From the NCBI GenBank assembly GCA_014238155.1, contig JABABQ010000034.1:1-64000 (forward strand): DNA of 64,000 nucleotides, written 5' to 3'. The notes under the pieces are model-generated. The model was not told the origin of the DNA. It saw only the letters and a program-made list of their open reading frames with translations, and did not search any database. Numbering within the stretch: position 1 is the first letter of the stretch; every line of letters begins with the position of its first letter. This document shows positions 1 through 8,693 of the stretch, in pieces. The DNA is from Rhizobiaceae bacterium (GTDB taxonomy: Bacteria; Pseudomonadota; Alphaproteobacteria; Rhizobiales; Rhizobiaceae). Both the position numbers and the translations under genes were made by a program.

Positions 1-129
1 ACTTACCTTCGCCTTGTCATGGCCATAGGGCACAAGATCATCTGTACCAATGCCGAGCTTGGCACCAATCTCCTGGATCGGTCTCTTCGTCGCCTCGCGG
101 GCAATCTCAATATCCGTCTTAAACGCCAT
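1..129 (-). CDS. fhs: formate--tetrahydrofolate ligase, N-terminal part (runs off the left edge)
   Basis: Only the first 43 codons are in the window. The translation starts [18 protein letters not shown] and continues through a YGHDKAKV segment, which is the typical N-terminus of formate-tetrahydrofolate ligase. The enzyme makes 10-formyl-THF from formate, ATP and THF in the cytoplasm, or runs in reverse to release formate from methylene/formyl-THF during oxidation of methyl groups. It lies on the same strand as, and just downstream of, the N-methylglutamate-synthase-like operon, separated from it by an intrinsic terminator. This placement fits a role in oxidising C1 units from methylated amines. 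The ATP-binding loop and catalytic core are outside the window. Confidence 0.88.
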   Translation of the reverse strand, partial: MAFKTDIEIAREATKRPIQEIGAKLGIGTDDLVPYGHDKAKVS

Positions 130-166
130 CGTGGTTCTTTCTGGTGGGTCAAATCAGTTGCGATTG

Positions 167-205
167 AAAAAAAATCCTGCCAATTGTCCTCAATTGGCAG
201 GATTT
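167..205 (-). terminator. intrinsic terminator of the glutamate-synthase-like operon
   Basis: A perfect 15-bp inverted repeat (arms 172-186 and 191-205, 4-nt loop) is followed on the minus strand by an eight-T run (complement of 167-174). It lies 22 nt after the stop of the small gene at 228-638 and 37 nt before the fhs start. It therefore ends the upstream operon, and fhs must depend on read-through or on a promoter within or near the hairpin. On the plus strand no U-run follows, so it acts in one direction. Confidence 0.9.
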
Positions 206-227
206 ACAAGCAAAAATATTGCCTGGA

Positions 228-638
228 TTAAAATTTTCGGTAGGCGTTGTTCAAAACCACCATTGGATGATCCGGTGACATTTGAAATTTAATCAGCAAT
301 TCGCGGGCAATCATGTCCCTGTCTTGTTGATTGTCCGGAAGGTCGTAACTCTCCGGAATAGCCACCCAGCCATTGATATTGCGGTCAAAAACCGCCGGCT
401 TGCCGTCGTCATAGCCCATATGGACATCTTCCAACCAATTGAGATCTTCCCAACCCATGAATTCAACATAACCTTTGAGAAAATCTGTTATTCGTCCATA
501 GTCCGGCAACAGATTCACGTCATAACGATAGCCGATATGCTGACCAATTATCTGTTCCCGCTCTGAATCGATGCCACCGCCCTTCAGGAAGTGATCGACA
601 TCTTCAATTTCCGCACCTTTATAGCTTGTTCCAGCCAT
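228..638 (-). CDS. small conserved-looking protein of unknown function in the glutamate-synthase-like operon
   Basis: This 136-residue soluble, acidic protein has no signal peptide or membrane segment, and I do not recognise a named domain. Visible features are a central LPDYGRITDFLKGYVEFMGW stretch and a C-terminal DHPMVVLNNAYRKF tail. The start is supported by GGGAG 8 nt upstream. It follows the FMN-subunit gene by 12 nt, is the last gene before the terminator and is surely co-transcribed. Its position suggests an accessory or assembly role for the synthase complex, which is inference from context only. Confidence 0.75.
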   Translation of the reverse strand: MAGTSYKGAEIEDVDHFLKGGGIDSEREQIIGQHIGYRYDVNLLPDYGRITDFLKGYVEFMGWEDLNWLEDVHMGYDDGKPAVFDRNINGWVAIPESYDLPDNQQDRDMIARELLIKFQMSPDHPMVVLNNAYRKF

Positions 639-650
639 CTGACTGCTCCC

Positions 651-2024
651 TTATATGTGGTGATAGTCGGCGACACCGACAGTATATTCGGTACCAGCCA
701 ATGGAACCTGCGCAATGGCAGAAGCTTCCATGGTCAGCGCCGCCAGGTCTTCCGGTTCCAGCGAATGAATATTTGTCTTACCGCAAGCACGCGCCATCAT
801 CTGAGCTTCCATGGTCAGCGTGTGCAGAAAATTGTAAACCCGCTCGGCAGCCTCATCTGGATCCAGACGCTTTCTCAGTTCGGGATCCTGGGTGGCAACC
901 CCAACCGGACAACGACCTGTGTGACAGTGATAGCATTCACCAGCCTCAACGCCCATTTCCGATGGATAGTCAGCCTCGGGAATGTCCTTGTTGCAGTTCA
1001 GTGCCATCATTGCGGAGTGTCCAATGGCAATCGCGTCGGCACCAAGAGCCAAGGCTTTGGCAACGTCGCCGCCATTTCGGATACCACCTGCATAAACCAG
1101 CGAAATTTCGCCACGCTTACCGATATCGTCAATCGCCCGACGCGCCTGACGGATCGCCGCCATGCCGGGAACACCGGTCTCTTCGGTTGCCAGATGTGGC
1201 CCCGCACCAGTTCCGCCTTCCATGCCATCGATGTAGATGGAGTCCGGATCACATTTTGCAGCCATGCGCACGTCATCGTAAACGCGGGCTGCTCCCAATT
1301 TCAGCTGAATGGGAATTTGCCAATCGGTTGCTTCACGAATTTCCTGAATTTTCAGTGCCAGGTCGTCAGGCCCCAACCAATCGGGATGACGTGCAGGAGA
1401 ACGCTGGTCGATACCGGCGGGCAGCGACCGCATTTCAGCAACCTGGTCGGTAACTTTCTGCCCCATCAAGTGGCCTCCAAGACCAACCTTACAGCCCTGA
1501 CCAATGAAAAACTCGCAGCCATCTGCCAACTGCAAATGGTGTGGATTGAATCCATAGCGCGACTGGATGCACTGATAAAACCACTTGGAGGAATAACGGC
1601 GTTCATCGGGGATCATACCGCCTTCGCCCGAACAAGTGGCCGTACCTGCCATGGTCGCGCCACGGGCAAGCGCGGTCTTTGCCTCAAATGACAGCGCGCC
1701 AAAACTCATTCCGGTTATGTAGATTGGGATATCAAGTTCGATGGGCCGCTTGGCCCTTGGACCAATGATTGTTTTGGTGAGGCATTTTTCCCGGTATCCT
1801 TCAATCACGAAGCGGGTCAGCGTGCCGGGCAAAAATGTCAATTCGTCCCAGTGAGGTATTTTCTTAAACAGCGAAAACCCGCGCATCCGATAGCGCCCGA
1901 GTTCAGACTTGATGTGTATGTCGTTTACCACCTCCGGCGTGAAGACGGAGGATGAACCGAGCTTGTATTTTTTCTCGGCCTGCAGCTTTGAAAAGCCGGT
2001 TTCCTGTTTCGATTTGTCGAGCAT
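651..2024 (-). CDS. mgsC: FMN-binding glutamate-synthase-family subunit (GlxD/MgsC-like)
   Basis: This 457-residue protein corresponds to the FMN/Fe-S synthase domain of glutamate synthase as a free-standing subunit. Residues about 110-400 form the TIM-barrel FMN domain (ITGMSFGALS; GGTGAGPHLATEETGVP; YAGGIRNGGDVAKALALGA). A CYHCHTGRCPVGVATQDP segment provides the 3Fe-4S cysteines. In the N-methylglutamate pathway the equivalent subunit (MgsC) transfers a methylamine-derived group between gamma-glutamylmethylamide or glutamine and a 2-oxo acid. The rhizobial homologue is called GlxD. The AGGAA ribosome binding site lies 7 nt from the ATG. It follows the GXGXG gene by 33 nt. The symbol is by family and context; a plain glutamate-synthase-like role is possible. 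Confidence 0.82.
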   Translation of the reverse strand: MLDKSKQETGFSKLQAEKKYKLGSSSVFTPEVVNDIHIKSELGRYRMRGFSLFKKIPHWDELTFLPGTLTRFVIEGYREKCLTKTIIGPRAKRPIELDIPIYITGMSFGALSFEAKTALARGATMAGTATCSGEGGMIPDERRYSSKWFYQCIQSRYGFNPHHLQLADGCEFFIGQGCKVGLGGHLMGQKVTDQVAEMRSLPAGIDQRSPARHPDWLGPDDLALKIQEIREATDWQIPIQLKLGAARVYDDVRMAAKCDPDSIYIDGMEGGTGAGPHLATEETGVPGMAAIRQARRAIDDIGKRGEISLVYAGGIRNGGDVAKALALGADAIAIGHSAMMALNCNKDIPEADYPSEMGVEAGECYHCHTGRCPVGVATQDPELRKRLDPDEAAERVYNFLHTLTMEAQMMARACGKTNIHSLEPEDLAALTMEASAIAQVPLAGTEYTVGVADYHHI

Positions 2025-2057
2025 GTGTAAGTTCCTGTCTGGTTCTTTTTTGGAGCG

Positions 2058-2906
2058 TTAAAGCACCAGTTTTTTCTCGGAAGGTTCCAGGTTGTCGTAG
2101 CTCCAAAGCTGCTTCCCGGCGACAATTTTGGTGAAATGATCGACGCCATTTTCCGGCATCATATCGTATTGGGTGAGTTTTCTGGTCAGCCAGTCCTTGT
2201 CGAGCTGCGTCAGTTCTGCAGGCACCGCATCGACCCCCAGATCCTTGATCTCACCGCCAACAAAGATTGTTCCATCATACATGGAATCGCCCAGATTTTT
2301 TCCAGCATTTCCACAAACAACCATTCGGCCCCGCTGCATCATGAAGCCGGAAAAGGCGCCTGTGTCGCCACCCACAAGAATGGTGCCGCCCTTTTGATCA
2401 ATTCCGGTTCGGGATCCGACGGAGCCCTTGCAAACCAGATCGCCACCGCGAATTGCGGCGCCAAAAGTAGACCCGGCGTTCTTTTCGACGACGCACACGC
2501 CGGCCATCATGTTTTCGCCAAATGACCAACCAACCCGCCCCGAGATACGCACCATCGGGCCGTCGAGCAGACCACAACCAAAATAGCCAAGTGAGCCATT
2601 CACGATAAAATTCATCCGGTGCAGAATGCCAACGATGATGGAATGCTTGGCGCCTGGATTTTCAAGCACCACAGTGCCGTGACCGGACTTGATCAATTCA
2701 CGGATTTCGCCGTTAATTTCTGTAGCTTCCTTGCCCTCACAATTAATGGCACCCCGCTTGTTAAAGTCGACATCCGGTGCAAATGCATAGGCATATCCAC
2801 CTTCATTCTCCAGGGAGAACATGGTTTTGATATCCCGGCCCTTAAGGGGTTCGGTATGAAGTCCCAGAAACTCGTCCCGTTCTGCAGTTTCGCTCATGCC
2901 TGCCAT
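2058..2906 (-). CDS. mgsB: GXGXG-domain glutamate-synthase-family subunit (GlxC/MgsB-like)
   Basis: This 282-residue protein is mostly a beta-helix with repeating G-x-x-G-x-x-x-G turns (GSLGYFGCGLLDGP, GSTFGAAIRGGDL, GGDTGAFSGFMMQRG), the C-terminal GltB alpha-subunit domain as a separate polypeptide. That domain is structural and supports channelling between the amidotransferase and FMN domains. It overlaps the amidotransferase gene by 13 nt, and AGGAGG stands 7 nt before the start, so the two are translationally linked. With its neighbours it makes a split synthase of three subunits. The 136-residue downstream gene may be a fourth component. Substrate assignment rests on context. Confidence 0.82.
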   Translation of the reverse strand: MAGMSETAERDEFLGLHTEPLKGRDIKTMFSLENEGGYAYAFAPDVDFNKRGAINCEGKEATEINGEIRELIKSGHGTVVLENPGAKHSIIVGILHRMNFIVNGSLGYFGCGLLDGPMVRISGRVGWSFGENMMAGVCVVEKNAGSTFGAAIRGGDLVCKGSVGSRTGIDQKGGTILVGGDTGAFSGFMMQRGRMVVCGNAGKNLGDSMYDGTIFVGGEIKDLGVDAVPAELTQLDKDWLTRKLTQYDMMPENGVDHFTKIVAGKQLWSYDNLEPSEKKLVL

Positions 2907-3829
2907 ACTCTTACCTCCTCATCATAAGGGTCCCAGGTATCAATTTCGTGCGGAATAATCGCCCGGATGGCCACTTCTTCAGAGGCCAGCGCAACCATGT
3001 CATCGCTTTCATAGAGCACCATCGGTTTTGCAGCCATGGAGTCCTTGGCCATGCCCAACTGATCCTTGGTGGTGACCAGATAGGTGAACACACCATCGAT
3101 ATCGTCGATGGACTTGCGAAGCGTGTCTTCCAGGGTAAACCCCTTTTCCAGATGAGTCGCCACATAGACCGCAAGCAGTTCTGAATCACAGTTGGACACA
3201 AACCGTTGTCCCTCACGTTCCAACTGGCGCCGCATCAGCCAATAATTGGTGATCTGACCATTGTGAACCACTGCAATATCGCCATAGGGATAGGCCCAGT
3301 AAGGGTGCGCAGATCGAATATCAACGTCTGATTCGGTGGCCATACGCGTATGACCTATGCCGTGTGTGCCGGTGAAATTGTCGAGACCATAGGCATCTGA
3401 TACGACAGTTGCATCGCCCAGATCCTTTATCAGTTCCAGCGAGGAACCGATCGACAAGATTTCGGCACCTTCGATATCTTCAATGTGATCGGCGAGCGTT
3501 TTCATGTCTCCGTCATATTGAATCTCGTAACGGAAGGCATATTCGGTTGCCTCCTCCAGTTCCGTAACCTTCACTCCCAATGTCTTAAGCGTCTCATCGA
3601 CTGCGTCTTTGCGAAGCTTGATCTCGTCGTGAATTTTAAGTGCCCCGTGCAGGTCTTCCTGCTCGGCAACTTTGAAGCGAAGCACAAATATATTGGCTTC
3701 AGGTTCGCCATAAATGGCGAAACCGGTCGAATCCGGCCCCCGGTGTTTAAGCGCCTGCAACATATTGGTCATTTCCCGACCAACATTGCTGCTGCCCTTC
3801 CGGTGGATCAGCCCTGCAATTCCGCACAT
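2894..3829 (-). CDS. mgsA: class II glutamine amidotransferase subunit (GlxB/MgsA-like)
   Basis: An N-terminal-nucleophile amidotransferase of 311 residues. I chose ATG 3829, not ATG 3835, because this family needs a free N-terminal cysteine: the protein then begins M-CGIAGLIHRKG and Cys becomes residue 1 after Met removal. The AGGAG site is 10 nt from this ATG and only 4 nt from the upstream one. Other family motifs are LKHRGPDSTGFA, GIGHTRMATESD and AHPYW...VHNGQITNYW. It hydrolyses the amide of glutamine or of a gamma-glutamyl amide and passes the amine to the FMN subunit. It lies 77 nt after the glutamine-synthetase-like gene. Mid-protein acidic residues (about 50-130) form an insertion typical of the free-standing GlxB type. 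Confidence 0.84.
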   Translation of the reverse strand: MCGIAGLIHRKGSSNVGREMTNMLQALKHRGPDSTGFAIYGEPEANIFVLRFKVAEQEDLHGALKIHDEIKLRKDAVDETLKTLGVKVTELEEATEYAFRYEIQYDGDMKTLADHIEDIEGAEILSIGSSLELIKDLGDATVVSDAYGLDNFTGTHGIGHTRMATESDVDIRSAHPYWAYPYGDIAVVHNGQITNYWLMRRQLEREGQRFVSNCDSELLAVYVATHLEKGFTLEDTLRKSIDDIDGVFTYLVTTKDQLGMAKDSMAAKPMVLYESDDMVALASEEVAIRAIIPHEIDTWDPYDEEVRVWQA

Positions 3830-3906
3830 GGGCATAAGTCTCCTGTTGTTGAAGTGTTGACGGGTCGCTGACCCGCCAAATATTTGAGTGTAAGTTTAAG
3901 CAGCGT

Positions 3907-5382
3907 TTACGGCAGGCATTCCATGTAGGTCTCGTTATCCCAATCGGTCACTGTGGACATAGATCGGGCATATTCGTCATGCTTGTATTCGTGATACAGA
4001 CGGTACATTTCGCCGGGCAGGCCGCGGCGCACCACGTCGCTGTTTTCCAGATGTGCCAGAGCCTCTCCCAAAGACATAGGCAGTTTCTTCACCTGCTTAC
4101 CTTCCTTGATGGCGTCGTAAATATTTCGCTCTTCAGGCTCTCCCGGATCGAGCTTGTTGTCGATGCCGTCATCCATCGCGGCCAGCAAGGTGGTGCCCAT
4201 CAGATACGGGTTCACCATGGAATCCACCGACCGGTATTCAAAGCGGCCGGGTGCCGAAACGCGCAGGCCGGTTGTACGGTTCTGGAAACCCCAATCAGCA
4301 AATACCGGCGCCCAGAACCCGGTATCCCACAGGCGACGATAGGAATTAACCGTCGAACACCCCACGGCAGTCAGGGCCTGCAGATTGTGTACAACGCCGC
4401 CGATGGCTTCCAGACCTTCCACGCCGGGCATTTGAGGATCATCATCATCCGGCATGAAGGTGTTATCTCCACCTTTGACATACATATAATTGTCTTTCAT
4501 GCCCGGCAGATTGGCCGGGTCATTGCCGGTGCGCACAAATTCATCATCACCACCACGCCACAGAGACATGTTGTGATGACACCCGGACGCCGACACACCC
4601 ATGAACGGCTTGGTCATGAAACAGGCAAAAATGCCGTGTTCACGGGCCACCTGGGCACAAATCTGCCGGTAGGTCGTCAAACGGTCAGCGTTGCGCAGCA
4701 CGTCGTCATACATCCAGTTTAGTTCCAACTGGCCAGGCGCATCTTCGTGATCGCCCTGGATCATGTCGAGGCCCATCTTACGGGCATAGCGAATAACCTG
4801 CAGCGAAACCGGGCGCAGGCTCTCAAATTGGTCAATATGATAGCAATAGGGTTTTGAGAACCCGTCTTTCGGTTTGCCGTTTTCGTCAAATTTGAGCCAC
4901 ATCATTTCCGGCTCGGTGCCGATACGCAGGCTACGGCCATGCTTCTTTTTAAATTCCTCGTGCATGCGACGCAAATTGCCTCGGCAGTCCGATGTTAGAT
5001 AGGCGCCTGGATCAACCTTTTCCTCCCGGTTACGGAACAAGGTACAGTAAAAGCGCCCAATTTCTGGAGCCCACGGCAATTGCATGAATGTTTCTGGTTC
5101 CGGAATACCTACTAGTTCAGCGGCCTCCGGACCGTATCCCATGTAATTGCCAGCCCTGTCTGTAAACAGGTTCATGGTGGCTCCATAGACCAACTGGAAG
5201 CCTTTCTTGGCAACCTGCTCCCAATGGTCGGAGGGAATCCCCTTGCCCATGATCTTGCCGGTAATTGAAACGAACTGCAGGTAAAGATATTCAATACCCA
5301 GATCGTCGATCATTTTACGAACTTCACGGACTTTCTCGTCACGTCCCTCTTGCTCTACGAATTTTTCGATATCCATCGCCAT
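3907..5382 (-). CDS. glutamine synthetase family protein (GlnT/GmaS-type), first gene of the operon
   Basis: This 491-residue member of the glutamine synthetase fold has GTEPEMMW and GDHEDAPGQLELNW (metal and glutamate ligands) and a KPFMGVSASGCHHNMSLW segment matching the nucleotide/metal-binding histidine loop. RFEYRSVDSMVNPYL is near the C-terminal arginine-containing site. Type III GlnT and gamma-glutamylmethylamide synthetase (GmaS) are usually about 435-445 residues. This one is roughly 50 longer, mainly through an acidic insert around residues 285-310 (DNTFMPDDDDPQMPG). It probably ligates glutamate with ammonia or a small amine for the MgsABC-like complex. GGGAG lies 10 nt before the ATG. 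The amine cannot be read from sequence. Confidence 0.8.
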   Translation of the reverse strand: MAMDIEKFVEQEGRDEKVREVRKMIDDLGIEYLYLQFVSITGKIMGKGIPSDHWEQVAKKGFQLVYGATMNLFTDRAGNYMGYGPEAAELVGIPEPETFMQLPWAPEIGRFYCTLFRNREEKVDPGAYLTSDCRGNLRRMHEEFKKKHGRSLRIGTEPEMMWLKFDENGKPKDGFSKPYCYHIDQFESLRPVSLQVIRYARKMGLDMIQGDHEDAPGQLELNWMYDDVLRNADRLTTYRQICAQVAREHGIFACFMTKPFMGVSASGCHHNMSLWRGGDDEFVRTGNDPANLPGMKDNYMYVKGGDNTFMPDDDDPQMPGVEGLEAIGGVVHNLQALTAVGCSTVNSYRRLWDTGFWAPVFADWGFQNRTTGLRVSAPGRFEYRSVDSMVNPYLMGTTLLAAMDDGIDNKLDPGEPEERNIYDAIKEGKQVKKLPMSLGEALAHLENSDVVRRGLPGEMYRLYHEYKHDEYARSMSTVTDWDNETYMECLP

Positions 5383-5426
5383 GCTCGACGTTCTCCCTTA
5401 CGGATTCCAGTTTTGTACCTTTAACC

Positions 5427-5444
5427 TACCAATAGCATACCAAT
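5427..5444. promoter_or_regulatory. direct repeat TACCAAT x2 in the glutamine-synthetase/GntR intergenic region
   Basis: Two exact TACCAAT heptamers begin 11 bp apart (5427-5433 and 5438-5444), one helical turn, 45 nt upstream of the minus-strand operon. Spacing and position suit a regulator site, possibly for the divergent GntR protein. The intergenic region (5383-5676) is otherwise AT-rich and holds the divergent promoters, which I cannot place exactly. Confidence 0.35.
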
Positions 5445-5642
5445 TATGACAACAAGAAAATTCAACAATGGGCATTTTTTTTAATTTTGTTCACCATGAT
5501 CAGCGCATTTGCAGACAAATCGAAGCAACCGATCGGGCTATTGCATTGCAATTTTATTAATCTACACCTATTTTGACGTGGTAGGGGGGTGACTGTTTAA
5601 TTGGACACTCTTTACAAACCACTGATTGACAAGGGTTTTGAC

Positions 5643-5653
5643 AAATCGATAAT
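5643..5653. promoter_or_regulatory. shared 11-mer AAATCGATAAT upstream of the GntR gene
   Basis: AAATCGATAAT lies 23 nt before the GTG start of the GntR gene. The identical 11-mer recurs at 19760-19770 and, on the other strand, at 26017-26027. A one-mismatch form lies at 33923-33933. All are intergenic and next to amine/phosphonate genes, so a common operator is possible. Confidence 0.3.
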
Positions 5654-5676
5654 CCCGAAATTGGAGAACTGTATCT

Positions 5677-6384
5677 GTGAGTGTTGCTTTGACTGAAAAT
5701 CGATCAAGCAAAGGTTCTCGCTCCATCATGGCGCAAATCAAACGAGCGATTGAAGCTGGAACGATTGTCAATGGTGACCAATTACCACCAGAACGGGAGT
5801 TATCCGATACCTATTCAGCCTCTCGCAGCACCATTCGCAAAGCTTTAAACGAACTAGAAAAACTTGGTTTGCTTTCCCGAAAGGTTGGAAGTGGTACATT
5901 TGTTACCTATTCCGGGCCGGCAGAAATTGACGTTGAAAACGTCATCGATCAGATTAGTCCGCTGCAGCTTATTGAAGCTCGGGTCGGGTTCGAACGCCAA
6001 ATGGCGCGTTTGGCAGTTGTCCACGCAACCGGACGTGATATCGAAAAGATGGAAACCATTCTTACCCAGCTGGAATCCAGTCAGCACGACAAGGACAAAT
6101 TCACCCGCGCAGATAGCGAGTTCCACTTGATGCTGGCCAAGGCGTCGGGGAATCCATTAATGGTTCAGCTTTACAACCAGATCAACGAAGTGCGTTTGCA
6201 TTCGCAATGGCAGGCCGCCCGCGAACTGGTTCTTAGCCCCGATAAAATCCGACAATATAATGTACATCACCGATTGATTTACCAGGGACTGCGAAACCGC
6301 GACGCTCATGCAATTATTGAGGCGTTAAATGCCCATATGGAACTGGCGCATCAGGATCTCATGGGTACCCCGTCGCTGGACTGA
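5677..6384 (+). CDS. GntR/FadR-family transcription regulator (FCD domain)
   Basis: This 235-residue regulator has an N-terminal winged helix (residues 10-75: RAIEAGTIVNGDQLPPERE, SRSTIRKALNELEKLGLL) and a C-terminal all-helical FCD ligand domain (LIEARVGFERQMARLA, DSEFHLMLAKASGNPLM, HHRLIYQGLRNRD), whose histidines and aspartate bind a metal and a carboxylate effector. The GTG start at 5677 has GGAG 10 nt upstream. It is divergent from the glutamine-synthetase operon and is its likely regulator. Its 3' end overlaps the convergent nitrilase gene by 34 nt. Confidence 0.85.
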   Translation: MSVALTENRSSKGSRSIMAQIKRAIEAGTIVNGDQLPPERELSDTYSASRSTIRKALNELEKLGLLSRKVGSGTFVTYSGPAEIDVENVIDQISPLQLIEARVGFERQMARLAVVHATGRDIEKMETILTQLESSQHDKDKFTRADSEFHLMLAKASGNPLMVQLYNQINEVRLHSQWQAARELVLSPDKIRQYNVHHRLIYQGLRNRDAHAIIEALNAHMELAHQDLMGTPSLD

Positions 6385-7244
6385 TCCATTTTCGACAATT
6401 CATTAGGCAGGCCTTGTGGTGCTCTGGCGCTGAGGAACGAGCGATCGTGTTGTAATGCCGGAATGCGGTTACGCGCTTCTTCCACTTTTGCCATGTCCAG
6501 TTCCGCGCATATGATACTGTCCCCATCGCCAGCGTCGGCCAGAACCTCTCCCCAAGGATCGATAATCAGAGAATGCCCGTAACAGGCTCCTCCTCCACTC
6601 AGTTCTCCATGCTGGCACGGTGCAATGACGAAACATCCGTGCTCAATGGCCCGCGCTCTCTGCAAAACGTGCCAATGGGCCTGCCCGGTGACCCGGGTGA
6701 ATGCCGCTGGAGTGGTCAAAATCTGGGCCCCCATCTTAGCCAATGTTCGATACAGCGCGGCAAATCGCAGATCATAACAAATCGACAGGCCAAGTCGCGC
6801 CCATGGAATATCGGCAATAACGGCTTCAGAACCGGGAGAAATCGTCGCCGATTCCCGATAGGAGCCTTGCTCCAGATTAACATCGAACATGTGAATCTTA
6901 TCGTAGCGGGCGGTAATCTCACCCGCGTTGGACAACAGATAGGAACGGTTGGAGATACGGCCGTCATCATTGGTGATACCAATAGACCCAAGCAGCAACC
7001 AGACATTGAGCTGGCGAGCCGCCTCGGAAAATGCTGTCAAAACCGGATGAATGCTTTCTGGATAGGCTGATGGCAAAAACATGCCATTTGACGTTTCCAG
7101 TCCGGAAAAATATTCCGGCGTTGCTATAAATTGTGCGCCTTGAGATGCTGCGCGTCTCACCATCTGCAGGCACACATCTATATTATGCTGAACGTCGGGT
7201 GTTGCACAGTTTTGAATGCAGGCGACGGTAAATTGGTTCGACAT
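6351..7244 (-). CDS. carbon-nitrogen hydrolase (nitrilase superfamily, Nit1/Nit2-like amidase)
   Basis: A 297-residue nitrilase-fold protein with the Glu-Lys-Cys triad visible: Glu in ATPEYFSG (about 44), Lys in YDKIHMFDVN (about 115) and Cys in LSICYDLRF (about 155). LKPRAIEHG-like text appears as LQRARAIEHGCFVIAP, and the family PWG turn as IIDPWGEVLA. It fits the branch with omega-amidase and deaminated-glutathione amidase, which hydrolyses 2-oxo-acid amides. 2-Oxoglutaramate clean-up would suit the amidotransferase neighbourhood, but this is inference. Its 3' end overlaps the GntR gene. It may share a transcript with the MFS gene 72 nt upstream. Confidence 0.82.
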   Translation of the reverse strand: MSNQFTVACIQNCATPDVQHNIDVCLQMVRRAASQGAQFIATPEYFSGLETSNGMFLPSAYPESIHPVLTAFSEAARQLNVWLLLGSIGITNDDGRISNRSYLLSNAGEITARYDKIHMFDVNLEQGSYRESATISPGSEAVIADIPWARLGLSICYDLRFAALYRTLAKMGAQILTTPAAFTRVTGQAHWHVLQRARAIEHGCFVIAPCQHGELSGGGACYGHSLIIDPWGEVLADAGDGDSIICAELDMAKVEEARNRIPALQHDRSFLSARAPQGLPNELSKMDQSSDGVPMRS

Positions 7245-7316
7245 GATTAACTCCAGCTCGGATGCCTGATTTTAGTCAGCTATACCAATGCAGACCGTTT
7301 AACAACCAATCTCGTT

Positions 7317-8525
7317 TCACCGAACTGAAAATGAATGTCGCATTGCAACAAAAGATACGATGTTGAACCCGATGGCGATTATGAATGCCGCCGAGTAACT
7401 GGTTTGAGTGTCGTAGAGCAGGCCTGCCAACCAGGGCCCGAACAAGCCCGCACATCCCCAAGCCGTAAAAACCCTGCCATAGATTTGGCTGCCGATCACA
7501 GATCCGAATGTCTTGGTCAAGGTTGCTGGAAATCCGGCAATCAGAGCACCATAGGCAAAACCAACCACAGCCAAACCAATGACAATCCCAATATCTGATG
7601 GCAAGATCAACAAGGACACCAATCCCACTGCCGATAATCCTGGCAAACATGGCAACGCCCTGCCCGGCCTCGCATAATCCAATACGGTGCCACCCGTCAG
7701 GCTTCCCGCCAAATTGAAAACGGCGATGATGACCGGTGCCAGCCAGACCGGAATGTTTGCTCCATTTGCCTGAGCCACACCCGCAGCATGGCCGATAACC
7801 ATCAGACCGGCGATTACACCACCACCATAAGCCAACCACAGAATAAGTTCGCGGCGCGAGCCGGCAACCTGATCCACGTGACTTTTGTCTGGCGCGTCGA
7901 AAGAAATGCCAGATTGCCAAATCAACGTGGAGGCGATCGGCAAGACAACAAGCAACAACATCGCAAGGGATCCCATGGATCCGGCAAATCCATAATTGGA
8001 TTGCAATGTGCTTAAGACCACCGGTGCCACTGCAGCGCCCATTGCATAGCTTGCGGTGATGATGCCCATGGCCAGACCTTCTTTGGCCGGGCTTGAACGG
8101 GCCGCGATCTGCAGACTAAATCCGTAACCAATTCCATTGGCCAATCCAAAAACCAGTCCAAAACCCAACCAGATCCCCCAAATCGAAGTTGCAAAACCAG
8201 CGATCAGGCAACCGGCGGCGCCAAACAGGCAACTCAGTGTCGCAATAACTGTTGGCCGCACCGACGCCAAAAGATGATGTACGAACAGCACCGAAATGGT
8301 GATGGAAATCAGCGCCCCCGAATAGGCAAAACTCGCGCTTGCCCTGCCGACCCCGAAAGCCTGCTCTATTGGTTCCAGAAACACCGAATATGCGTGCACT
8401 GTTCCCATTGCGAAGCAAATCAGAGAGCCGGCAACAATGACCGAAACATTCAATGAGCCAGACAAACGAAACTCATCCTTCGCCAGATCGAACGCCCGAA
8501 CGAAGGATCGGACCGATACGACCAT
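7317..8525 (-). CDS. major facilitator superfamily transporter (OFA/monocarboxylate-like)
   Basis: A 402-residue inner-membrane protein with about 12 hydrophobic segments. The first begins near residue 28 (VSVIVAGSLICFAMGTVHAYSVF), and a central hydrophilic loop lies near residues 205-225 (FDAPDKSHVDQVAGSRRE). The N-terminal motif with SVFLEPIEQAFGVGRASASF resembles the oxalate/formate antiporter and monocarboxylate group. Substrate unknown; a small carboxylate is likely. It is followed on the same strand by the nitrilase gene. ATG 8525 has only a weak purine-rich ribosome binding site. Confidence 0.82.
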   Translation of the reverse strand: MVVSVRSFVRAFDLAKDEFRLSGSLNVSVIVAGSLICFAMGTVHAYSVFLEPIEQAFGVGRASASFAYSGALISITISVLFVHHLLASVRPTVIATLSCLFGAAGCLIAGFATSIWGIWLGFGLVFGLANGIGYGFSLQIAARSSPAKEGLAMGIITASYAMGAAVAPVVLSTLQSNYGFAGSMGSLAMLLLVVLPIASTLIWQSGISFDAPDKSHVDQVAGSRRELILWLAYGGGVIAGLMVIGHAAGVAQANGANIPVWLAPVIIAVFNLAGSLTGGTVLDYARPGRALPCLPGLSAVGLVSLLILPSDIGIVIGLAVVGFAYGALIAGFPATLTKTFGSVIGSQIYGRVFTAWGCAGLFGPWLAGLLYDTQTSYSAAFIIAIGFNIVSFVAMRHSFSVR

Positions 8526-8693
8526 AAGTGAATTTCTTGCAGGCTTTCGCAGAGGCTATAATCTGAATTGCCGTTTCAATCGATGTCGAAAATAGTTCCA
8601 TGGCATCGAGCATCGTTGACTGATCGTCATTAATCAATGCCGGGAGACAGACCAAATGCCACCGCAATCAATGGCCTCGGGAATCTTCCCTGT

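Noticed and set aside
591-1691. Long open frame on the plus strand
   Set aside because: It is the antisense shadow of the FMN-subunit gene (651-2024), which has clear family motifs.
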